Positions 43,074 to 50,543 of a stretch of DNA of 64,000 nucleotides are shown one piece after another; the stretch's first letter is position 1, and each line of letters starts with the position of its first letter. Source of the DNA: Bin87 sp965261195 (lineage in GTDB: Bacteria > Chloroflexota > Dehalococcoidia > Lucifugimonadales > UBA3495); contig OZ253455.1 in assembly GCA_965261195.1 (NCBI GenBank), positions 3,410,001 through 3,474,000 of the forward strand, written 5' to 3'. Under the pieces are notes generated by a model. It saw only the letters and a program-made list of their open reading frames with translations. It was not told the origin of the DNA and did not search any database. The position numbers and the translations under genes were made by a program.

Positions 43074-44324
43074 ATGGCTGTGAACACCAACGGATCCGGT
43101 TCGGTGGAAGCCCGAACTTACGACGTGGCCATCGTTGGCGGCGGCATCATTGGGTTGTCTACGGCGATGCAACTGCTGGAACGCTCGCCCAACTTGAGCG
43201 TGGCGGTGATGGAGAAAGAACCGGAGTTGGCGCAGCACCAGACCGGCCACAACAGTGGGGTGATTCATTCGGGAATTTACTACCGGCCCGGTTCGTGGAA
43301 ATCCCGTTTTTGCGTGGGCGGAAAAGACCGTCTGATTGAATTTTGCGACCAGAACGAGATTGAATACGACGAATGCGGCAAGGTTATCGTGGCCACCCAC
43401 GAGAGCGAATTGGGTCGTTTGCAAGACTTGTACGAGCGTGGCGTGGCTAACGGCGTGCCCGACCTGGAAGTAGTCGATTCGGAACGATTGACCGAGATTG
43501 AACCTCACACCGTGGGCGTTCGCGCTTTGTGGGCGCCACACACCGGCATCATCGACTACACCCAGGTGGCGCGGGCTTACGCCGGCAAAGCCCAGGGTTA
43601 CGGCGGCGATATTTTCACCGACGCGGCGGTCAACTCGGTGCGGCAAACCACCGACGGGAATGCGCTGGAAACTGCCCGCGGGACGCTCCAGGCTCGACAC
43701 GTCATCAACTGCGGTGGACTTTATGCAGACCGGTTGGCGCGCATGATGGGCGAGGATACCGACGTGCGCATCATTCCCTTTCGCGGCGAGTATTTTCAGC
43801 TGGCGAAGACCAGCGAGCAGTTGGTGAAGGGCCTGATTTATCCAGTGCCAGATCCGAGGTTTCCTTTCTTGGGCGTGCATTACACGCGGAGCATCCACGG
43901 CTACGTGGAAGCCGGCCCCAATGCGGTGCTGGCATGGGCGAGGGAAGGTTATCGTAAAAGCGATATCAGCCTTAGCGAAACGATGGGCGCGCTGACTTTT
44001 CCCGGATTTTGGAAGATGACCGCCAAACACTGGCGCACCGGAATGCAGGAAATGCACCGTTCTTACCGTAAGTCGGTATTCGTGAATGACCTCCGCAAGT
44101 TGATACCCGAGATTCAGCCCACTGACCTGGAACCCGGCGGCAGCGGAGTTCGCGCCCAGGCAGTGGCGGCAAACGGAGCATTGCTGGACGATTTTCACAT
44201 TCTGCGGGGCCAGCGCGCGCTGCACGTCCTGAATGCCCCTTCGCCCGGCGCAACATCATCGCTGGCCATCGGCGAATATCTGACCAATCTGGCGCTGGAA
44301 GATTTTGGATTGCAGACCGGGTAG
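43074..44324 (+). CDS. lhgO: L-2-hydroxyglutarate oxidase
   Basis: 416-residue FAD enzyme of the DAO superfamily that oxidises L-2-hydroxyglutarate to 2-oxoglutarate, passing electrons to quinones or O2. The FAD motif VAIVGGGIIGLSTA is at about 17-30. The LhgO signature ELAQHQTGHNSGVIHSGIYY and the following RPGSWKSRFCVGG are strongly diagnostic, and the C-terminal NAPSPGATSSLAIGEYL is also typical. The start at ATG 43074 is used. It stands alone between the HicAB unit and the lipid-type genes. Confidence 0.93.
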   Translation: MAVNTNGSGSVEARTYDVAIVGGGIIGLSTAMQLLERSPNLSVAVMEKEPELAQHQTGHNSGVIHSGIYYRPGSWKSRFCVGGKDRLIEFCDQNEIEYDECGKVIVATHESELGRLQDLYERGVANGVPDLEVVDSERLTEIEPHTVGVRALWAPHTGIIDYTQVARAYAGKAQGYGGDIFTDAAVNSVRQTTDGNALETARGTLQARHVINCGGLYADRLARMMGEDTDVRIIPFRGEYFQLAKTSEQLVKGLIYPVPDPRFPFLGVHYTRSIHGYVEAGPNAVLAWAREGYRKSDISLSETMGALTFPGFWKMTAKHWRTGMQEMHRSYRKSVFVNDLRKLIPEIQPTDLEPGGSGVRAQAVAANGALLDDFHILRGQRALHVLNAPSPGATSSLAIGEYLTNLALEDFGLQTG

Positions 44325-44448
44325 TTGCGGCCGGACCGAATTTCGGCGCAGACGGTCAACACGTTCGATTGTAGGCCCGTAAACCCCGGTGTATAGTTAA
44401 CCAACTTTTTGGATTTGTCCCATATTTGGTTATCTTACGGACACCATT

Positions 44449-44859
44449 GTGCAGAAGACAAGCGTAGATTTGGGATGCTGGGAAATCTCCGGCAGCAGCG
44501 CGCGGCAATATCTTGCTGCGGTTGGCGACGAATTGCCGGTTTATGAGGAGGTGGGATTTGTGCCGCCCCTTTCGCTGGCAGCCCGGGTGGTGAGCTTGCT
44601 GCTGGATCGGTTGTCATTGCCCGACGGAGCCATCCACAGCCTGCAAGATATTGAGACGTTGCAACCGGCGTGTATCGGGTCCAGAGTATCGGCGATGGCT
44701 GATGTTGAACCACTGCGCGAGCGCGGCGGTATGCGCTTCCTTACGGTCAATTTTGCGGTGGCCGATGCCGATTCCGCTACCGCGTTGCTCCGCGGCCGTA
44801 CCACCGTCCTGCTGCCCGTTGCTGCCGCCGCAGATGGAGAACCGTCCGATGCCAGTTAG
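44449..44859 (+). CDS. hotdog-fold protein, N-terminal MaoC-like dehydratase (FAS1-type) domain
   Basis: 136-residue hotdog-fold protein. The central DIETLQPACIGSRVSAMADVEPLRERGGMRFLTVNFAV is typical of the non-catalytic N-terminal half of MaoC-like/FAS1-type dehydratases (HadA/HadC-like). Such proteins pair with a catalytic MaoC partner, which is exactly the next gene, overlapping by 11 bp. The start codon is GTG at 44449 with no strong ribosome-binding site. The two probably form a heterodimeric (3R)-hydroxyacyl dehydratase. Confidence 0.75.
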   Translation: MQKTSVDLGCWEISGSSARQYLAAVGDELPVYEEVGFVPPLSLAARVVSLLLDRLSLPDGAIHSLQDIETLQPACIGSRVSAMADVEPLRERGGMRFLTVNFAVADADSATALLRGRTTVLLPVAAAADGEPSDAS

Positions 44860-45298
44860 CGTGTCTCAGCAGACGGCCCTTCCCATCACCGTTGGCGGCT
44901 CGCTGGCGGGAGTAGAACGCATCATTTCGCAGGAACAGATTGACGCCTACCGCGCGGTTTCCGGAGACAACAATCCCCTGCATTACGATGCCGAGTTTGC
45001 GGCAACCAGCCGTTTCGGTGGCGTCATCGCCCACGGGATGCTCACGCTGGCGCTGGTGTCGGAGATGATGGCCGGCGCTTTCGGCGCGCACTGGCTCATC
45101 AGTGGTGGATTGAGGGTGCGGTTTCGCGGCGCCGCTTATCCCGGCGACCGGCTGGAAACCGTGGGCGCCGTTGCCAAAGCCGAATCGGACGGCGAAGTTA
45201 GTCGCGTAACCTGCAACGTGTCGGTGCTGAACGCAGATACGGCCGAGCAAATTCTGTCCGGAACGGCGACGGTTCGCGTTGCGGCAACACCCGAATGA
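44849..45298 (+). CDS. MaoC-like dehydratase (catalytic hotdog subunit)
   Basis: 149-residue MaoC/R-hydratase with the signature YRAVSGDNNPLHYDAEFAATSRFGGVIAHGM; Asp and His of the D-x-N-P-x-H pair are the catalytic residues. It hydrates or dehydrates enoyl/3-hydroxyacyl thioesters. The ATG at 44849 follows GGAGA and overlaps the previous gene. Next are plsX and fabG, so the unit resembles a fatty-acid elongation or mycolate-like dehydratase set (HadAB plus ketoreductase). Confidence 0.88.
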   Translation: MPVSVSQQTALPITVGGSLAGVERIISQEQIDAYRAVSGDNNPLHYDAEFAATSRFGGVIAHGMLTLALVSEMMAGAFGAHWLISGGLRVRFRGAAYPGDRLETVGAVAKAESDGEVSRVTCNVSVLNADTAEQILSGTATVRVAATPE

Positions 45299-45311
45299 AC
45301 CAGCTGCCACC

Positions 45312-46343
45312 ATGACCATTGCCAACAACAACGATCCCGTCCGTGTGGCGCTGGACGCAATGGGCGGCGATTACGGGCCATCGGTTACAGTTCCCGGCGC
45401 GCTAATGGCGCTGGCCGCTGATCCGAAACTCAGCATCACCCTAGTCGGTGACCCGGATGTCGTTCAGGCGGAACTCGCCCGGCACGACGTGCGCGGTGTG
45501 GCTATTGGCGTGGCCCCATCGGAGGGGAAAATTACCGACGACGAGCATCCGGTGTCGGCGTTGCGACGCAAGCCCCGTTCGTCGATAGTGGTCGCCACGC
45601 AACTGGTGAAACGCGGTGATGCAGACGTGGTGGTATCCATGGGGCCCACCGGCGCCAGCATGGCCACCGCCGTGATGGGGATCGGTCTCCTGGAAGGGCT
45701 GGAACGCCCGTGCATCGGGGGGAATTTTCTGGGGCTGTCGCCGAACATCACTCTGGTCGACCTGGGGAGCAACGTGGATTGCCGGCCGTCATTGCTGCTA
45801 AGTTTCGCGGCGATGGGCGTTGCTTTCTCGCGCCGCCTTCTGAACATCGACAACCCGCGGGTGGCGCTCCTCAGCGTGGGTGCGGAAGCGGCCAAGGGAA
45901 ACCGGCAGGTTCAGGAGAGCCACGCGGTTTTCAACGACAGTTATCTCAATTTCGTGGGCAATGTTGAAGGGATGGATTTCTTCAACGATAAAGCCGACGT
46001 GATAGTTTGCGACGGGTTTGTCGGCAACATTCTCATCAAGTTTACCGAGGGTTTCGGGGCGGCGTTGCGACCATACCTGGAGAACCGTCTGGCCACCCTG
46101 TTGCCACCCGAACAACTGGATCGGCTGGCCGACGCGTTGTGGGAAACGACCAACAAAGCCCGCACTATGGGCGGCCCTTTGTTCGGATTGGACGGATTGG
46201 TGTTGGTTGGTCACGGATCAGCCGGCCCTGAAGGTATCGCCGGCGCGATTGATACCGGTACTCTGTCTCACCGCATTGATTTGGTGAAGGCTTTCAGACA
46301 AGAATTGTCAGAGCTGCAGCGGGCGGGCCTGATCGAACGCTAA
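45312..46343 (+). CDS. plsX: phosphate acyltransferase PlsX
   Basis: 343-residue peripheral enzyme making acyl-phosphate from acyl-ACP for PlsY-dependent phospholipid synthesis. Features are VALDAMGGDYGP at the start, VGVAPSEGKITDDEHPV-like segment, MGPTGASMATAVMGIG, LVDLGSNVDCRPSLL and the IVCDGFVGNILIKFTEG-like motif near 230-250. ATG 45312 gives the normal PlsX start. fabG begins 12 bp after its stop, a common plsX-fabG pairing; fabD and acpP are missing here. Confidence 0.93.
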   Translation: MTIANNNDPVRVALDAMGGDYGPSVTVPGALMALAADPKLSITLVGDPDVVQAELARHDVRGVAIGVAPSEGKITDDEHPVSALRRKPRSSIVVATQLVKRGDADVVVSMGPTGASMATAVMGIGLLEGLERPCIGGNFLGLSPNITLVDLGSNVDCRPSLLLSFAAMGVAFSRRLLNIDNPRVALLSVGAEAAKGNRQVQESHAVFNDSYLNFVGNVEGMDFFNDKADVIVCDGFVGNILIKFTEGFGAALRPYLENRLATLLPPEQLDRLADALWETTNKARTMGGPLFGLDGLVLVGHGSAGPEGIAGAIDTGTLSHRIDLVKAFRQELSELQRAGLIER

Positions 46344-46354
46344 AGGAATGGGAA

Positions 46355-47119
46355 ATGTACGCCATTGACCTGAGCGGGCAGAGCGCCCTCATCACCGGCG
46401 CTTCCAGGGGGATTGGCTCCGTGATTGCCAGACGGTTGGCCGATGCCGGCGCAGCGGTGGCTATCAACTACCGGAGCCGGGGAGCAGAGGCGGACGCGGT
46501 GGTGGATTCAATCCGAAACTCCGGCGGCCACGCCATCCCGGTGCCGGGTGATGTGTCGGATGAGGCTGCCGCCGAGGCAGTGGTCAAAAGCGCGGCTGAA
46601 CAACTGGGCCGCCTGGACATCCTGGTTAACAACGCCGGTATCAACCGGGACCGCTTGCTGATGCGTATGTCCGCGTCCGACTGGGACGAAGTGCTGTCGG
46701 TCAATCTGAGGGGCACGTTTTTGCCAACCCGGTTCGCGGTGCCGTTGATGGTGCGTCAACGGTACGGAAGGATTGTCAACATTTCATCGGTGGTGGGGCT
46801 GTCGGGCAATCCCGGGCAGGCCAACTACGCAGCATCCAAAGCGGGTCAGATTGGCTTTGCCAAGGCAGTGGCCCGCGAGGTCGCCAGCCGTAACATCACC
46901 GTAAATGCAGTGGCTCCGGGTTTCATCGAGTTCGAGGATACGGGCGGCATGACCGCCGACCTGACCGACGAGCAGCGGCAACAGATTTTGACCCGAATCC
47001 CGGCGGGCCGGTTTGGGTCAGCCGATGATGTGGCGGCAGCGGTTGTATACCTGGTCAGCCCCGGCGCCAGCTACATCACGGGCCAGACTCTGACCATAGA
47101 CGGCGGGTTGATCGCCTGA
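46355..47119 (+). CDS. fabG: 3-oxoacyl-ACP reductase FabG-like SDR
   Basis: 254-residue NADPH-dependent ketoreductase. The cofactor loop TGASRGIG is at 14-21, NNAG at 92-95, catalytic Ser at 144/145, and Y158-x-x-x-K162 in NYAASKAG. The C-terminal SPGASYITGQTLTIDGG is the FabG consensus. Immediately after plsX and a dehydratase pair it probably reduces 3-oxoacyl-ACP. A role in a side lipid pathway (for example polyhydroxyalkanoate or mycolate-like) is an alternative. Confidence 0.9.
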   Translation: MYAIDLSGQSALITGASRGIGSVIARRLADAGAAVAINYRSRGAEADAVVDSIRNSGGHAIPVPGDVSDEAAAEAVVKSAAEQLGRLDILVNNAGINRDRLLMRMSASDWDEVLSVNLRGTFLPTRFAVPLMVRQRYGRIVNISSVVGLSGNPGQANYAASKAGQIGFAKAVAREVASRNITVNAVAPGFIEFEDTGGMTADLTDEQRQQILTRIPAGRFGSADDVAAAVVYLVSPGASYITGQTLTIDGGLIA

Positions 47120-47212
47120 ATGCCACGCGTCGTTACTCTGGCGGTCGTGACTCTGCCCGTAGTGCCAAGCGTAGTTAGAGATTAACGCATCCTATGAGCG
47201 GAGGAATTCGGA

Positions 47213-48094
47213 ATGCGAACGACCACACGATTTCGCCAATTGCTGGCCGAGCCTGGCATCATCACGGCGCCGGGCGCTTACGACTGCCTCACTGCCGCCA
47301 TCATTGAGAAGGCTGGATTCCCGGCAGTCTATATGACCGGCGCCGGCACGTCGGTGGCGCGCATCGGCTACCCGGATCTGGCCCTGGCCACCGCCACTGA
47401 AATGCAGGCCAACGCCGCCGCCATCTCCGCAACGGTCAATGTTCCCGTCATTGCCGACGCCGACACCGGTTATGGCGGCACGATGAATGTGCGCCGCACC
47501 ATCCGCGAGTACGAACGGACGGGCGTCGCCGCAATCCATATCGAAGACCAGCAGTTTCCCAAACGGTGCGGCCATCTTGAGGACAAACGCGTCGTGTCCA
47601 TCGACGAGATGGTGCAGAAAATTCGCGCCGCTGTCGATGCCCGCACAGATGAGGATTTCACTATCATAGTGCGTACCGACGCCCTGGCGGTTACCGGCTG
47701 GGATGATACCCTGCGCCGCTGCGAGGCATTTACCGCGGCCGGCGCTGATGCCCTGTTCGTGGAGGCCCTGCGCTCGCCTGAAGAGGCCGCCGACATCGTG
47801 GCCCAAACTGCAGTGCCATTGCTGTACAACTTCGTTGAGACTGGCAAGTCCCCGCTGCTGAATGTAGCTGAGCTGGAACGGATCGGATTCAAAATGGTTA
47901 TATTCCCCGGCAGCGCGTTCATGGCCGTTGCGCACACCGTTGCCCGGGTGATGGCAGAACTAAAGGCCACCGGGACGACCGAGCATCTGGTCGGCGAAAT
48001 GACCACGCTGACCGACGCCTTTGAGTTGATGGGTCTTACGGAGATGTTGGAGCGCGATGCCGGTTATGCGGCAACGGCCAGCGCCGCCGATTAA
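47213..48094 (+). CDS. isocitrate lyase / PEP mutase superfamily protein
   Basis: 293-residue TIM-barrel enzyme. DADTGYGG (82-89 region, with D82 and D84 binding metal) and KRCGH (117-121, C119 as in methylisocitrate lyase KKCGH) are present. Candidates are methylisocitrate lyase, carboxyphosphonoenolpyruvate phosphonomutase-like or oxaloacetate/2,3-dimethylmalate lyase activities. The KRCGH motif favours a C-C lyase over phosphonate mutases. The gene overlaps the start of the DUF2157 gene by one base (TAATG), so it may be translationally coupled to it, although functions look unrelated. Confidence 0.87.
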   Translation: MRTTTRFRQLLAEPGIITAPGAYDCLTAAIIEKAGFPAVYMTGAGTSVARIGYPDLALATATEMQANAAAISATVNVPVIADADTGYGGTMNVRRTIREYERTGVAAIHIEDQQFPKRCGHLEDKRVVSIDEMVQKIRAAVDARTDEDFTIIVRTDALAVTGWDDTLRRCEAFTAAGADALFVEALRSPEEAADIVAQTAVPLLYNFVETGKSPLLNVAELERIGFKMVIFPGSAFMAVAHTVARVMAELKATGTTEHLVGEMTTLTDAFELMGLTEMLERDAGYAATASAAD

Positions 48095-49314
48095 TGAGCA
48101 GCGACGACTTTTCCCGCCGCCTGAACGCCGAGATTAGCCAATGGGAAACCGACGGGCTGATTGCGACTGAACAAGCCGCCGCCCTCCGCGAGCGTTACGA
48201 AGTCCCCGGTTATGCGGAGGGCGGCGCTATTGGCAACCGGGTGGTTAGCGTTCTCGCCATTATGGGGGCGGCGCTGATTGGGCTGGGTATTATCGCTTTT
48301 ATCGCGGCGAACTGGTCGGGGATTTCGACGCTGGCCAGGCTGGCCTTGATGGTGGTGGGCACTCCGGCTATCTATATCGCGGGGTGGATGTTGGCGTATC
48401 GGTTCGGTTACGCTCGCATTGGAACCGCCGTCATTCTGCTGGGGGCAATCGCATTCGGCGCCTCCATTCACCTGATCGCGCAGACCTATCACGTGCCCGT
48501 GCATCACCCCAATCTGGTGGGCGTGTGGTTTCTGGGCGTGCTGCCGCTAGCTTACGTCACCCGCTCCAAGTCGGTGGCGGGACTAATGCTGATCCTGTTC
48601 GTCGCCGGCGCCGGATTCCGCGCGCCGGAATGGTTCACGGAACTTGATGAAAGCGCGCTATTTTTAATGCCGCCGGTCTACTTGGCCTTGGCGGCCGGGC
48701 TATTCGGATTGGGCAGATTGCAAAGCCGTTATCAGTACACCCGACCGTTGGCGAGGATGTTCGAGGGCGCCGGGCTTTTGGTGGCCGGCGTATCACTGTA
48801 CGTTTTGAGTTTCCACATATTGTGGGAAAACGTCGGCCAACCTTCCGACGTGTCGCTGCGCGTGGAGTATTGGGTGGTGATGGCGGCAGCCGGCATTATC
48901 GCCGCCGGTACTACGCTGGGTGGGGTGTTCCGAGACCATGGCCGGGGGCGTGAATTGTTGTGCTGGGAACTGTCATTTGTCATCGTAGCGGCCGGCGCCG
49001 TCGGAGCAACCCTGGCCGGCCTGGCGTTTGCGCTGGAATGGATGTGGTGGGCGTTCAACCTGGTGATGCTGGCGGGCGTGATCGGCATGATCACGGCCGG
49101 TTACCGATGGCTGCGGGCGGATCTCATCAACGTAGCCGTGGTCGTCTTTGCGATTACCCTCTTCACCCGATACTTTGAGTTTGGATTTGGTTTGTTGGGG
49201 CAATCGCTGGCGTTCATTGTTACCGGCGTATTGCTTCTAGCGGTTGGGTTCGGGTTGGAGTTTCTGCGGCGCAGAATGGTGCAACGCATACGTTCGCAGG
49301 ACGTGGCGCAATGA
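48094..49314 (+). CDS. DUF2157 membrane protein
   Basis: 406-residue polytopic protein. The N-terminal cytoplasmic segment (about 1-40) SRRLNAEISQWETDGLIATEQAAALRERY is the DUF2157 start, followed by about ten hydrophobic helices. It overlaps upstream and downstream neighbours (TAATG and ATGA), and the next gene encodes a GDYXXLXY-domain protein. DUF2157 with GDYXXLXY is a recurrent pair thought to act together in the membrane; molecular function is unknown. Confidence 0.85.
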   Translation: MSSDDFSRRLNAEISQWETDGLIATEQAAALRERYEVPGYAEGGAIGNRVVSVLAIMGAALIGLGIIAFIAANWSGISTLARLALMVVGTPAIYIAGWMLAYRFGYARIGTAVILLGAIAFGASIHLIAQTYHVPVHHPNLVGVWFLGVLPLAYVTRSKSVAGLMLILFVAGAGFRAPEWFTELDESALFLMPPVYLALAAGLFGLGRLQSRYQYTRPLARMFEGAGLLVAGVSLYVLSFHILWENVGQPSDVSLRVEYWVVMAAAGIIAAGTTLGGVFRDHGRGRELLCWELSFVIVAAGAVGATLAGLAFALEWMWWAFNLVMLAGVIGMITAGYRWLRADLINVAVVVFAITLFTRYFEFGFGLLGQSLAFIVTGVLLLAVGFGLEFLRRRMVQRIRSQDVAQ

Positions 49315-49808
49315 ACCGGCTGGCGATGCTCCTCTTCTTCGCGGTGATAGCCGCCCAGGTTGTGGGGTTGCTTGCCTTTGCCGGGGTACGGGAAGCGGCC
49401 CTGGCTCGAGGCCGGGAGGTGGTGCTGCAAACCGTGCCGGTTGACCCGCGTTCGCTGTTGCAGGGCGACTACGCCATCCTGGATTACGAAATAGCCCGGT
49501 CGCCCGGCCATTTGGCCGACACACCGGTGGGGGATGTTGTTTACGTGGGTCTCCGGGAACATCGGGAAGTTTGGTACGCCAACGGGTATTTTGTTCACGA
49601 GGCGCCTTCCAGGGTCGATTTGTACATCCGGGGCGTCGTCGACCGGTCCGGTCATCTCGACTTTGGCATCGGTACCTTCTTTGTCCCGGAAGGGACGGGC
49701 CATACCATCGAACGAGCGGATGACGTAAAGGTTGTGGCGGTACTGGACCGGAACGGTCGGGCAGTAATCAAGCGGGTGTTGGTAGACGGCCAGCCATTCG
49801 AGCCCTAG
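49311..49808 (+). CDS. GDYXXLXY domain membrane-anchored protein
   Basis: 165-residue protein with an N-terminal membrane helix (about 1-22) and an extracytoplasmic domain bearing the namesake motif LQGDYAILDYE at about residues 48-58. Further marks are VDRSGHLDFGIGTFFVPEGTG. It overlaps the DUF2157 gene stop by four bases (ATGA), indicating coupling. Function of the domain is unknown. Confidence 0.85.
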   Translation: MNRLAMLLFFAVIAAQVVGLLAFAGVREAALARGREVVLQTVPVDPRSLLQGDYAILDYEIARSPGHLADTPVGDVVYVGLREHREVWYANGYFVHEAPSRVDLYIRGVVDRSGHLDFGIGTFFVPEGTGHTIERADDVKVVAVLDRNGRAVIKRVLVDGQPFEP

Positions 49809-49878
49809 CAGTCCGATTCCGCAGAAGGTTTGCCGGCTGAGTTACACTAATTTCATCAGTTCGACGGAGGTGAACCCA

Positions 49879-50400
49879 ATGTCCAACGTAGTGCTGGTGG
49901 TCGATATGGTGCGCGGATTCCTGGAACCGGGGCACAACCTGTATTGCGGCGATGACGCCCGCCGAATCATCGACCCGGTGCGAGACCTTCTGCGCCGCGA
50001 ACACCGCGCCGGGTCCTCGATTCTGTTCATATCGGACCACCATGACCCGGACGATCTGGAGTTCCAGATGTTCCCCGTCCACTGCGTCAAGGGCACCGAG
50101 GAACCCGACGTGATCCCGGAGCTGACCGAATGGGTCACTCCGGAAAACGTAATTCCCAAGAACCGGTACAGCGGTTTTTTCAATACCGACTTGGGCGACC
50201 GACTGGCTGCGCTGACGCCCGACCGCATTGTCGTGTGTGGCGTGTGTACCGATATTTGTGTGATGCACACCACATCAGACGCTCGCAATCGGGACTATGC
50301 GGTGGAAATTCCCGCCGATTGCGTAGCATCATTCGATGCTGACGCCCACACCTGGGCCTTGCAGCACATCAGCACGATTTTGGGCGCCCAGGTCGTATGA
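49879..50400 (+). CDS. isochorismatase-like cysteine hydrolase (nicotinamidase family)
   Basis: 173-residue hydrolase; the triad is D9 (LVVDMVRGF), K94 (IPKNRYSGF) and C127 (GVCTDICVMHT). FFNTDL and HDPDDLEFQMFPVHCVKGT match nicotinamidase/ureidoacrylate amidase-like proteins, which release ammonia from amides. The ATG at 49879 is chosen over the upstream start because GGAGGT lies just before. The metal-binding histidines of true nicotinamidases (DxHxxH) appear as SDHHDPDD, consistent with that class. It is monocistronic in this window. Confidence 0.87.
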   Translation: MSNVVLVVDMVRGFLEPGHNLYCGDDARRIIDPVRDLLRREHRAGSSILFISDHHDPDDLEFQMFPVHCVKGTEEPDVIPELTEWVTPENVIPKNRYSGFFNTDLGDRLAALTPDRIVVCGVCTDICVMHTTSDARNRDYAVEIPADCVASFDADAHTWALQHISTILGAQVV

Positions 50401-50543
50401 GTTTGCCCTTCGATTAGATTTGAGTCGAATCCCCGGCGCCTGTGTTATCATCGCCGGAATAGTCAGGAAATCGGAGCCGATGCAGGAAACTCGGCGCCGA
50501 TGATTGAAACCGTTCCCCGCGCCGTCCAGGCCGGAGGTCGCCA

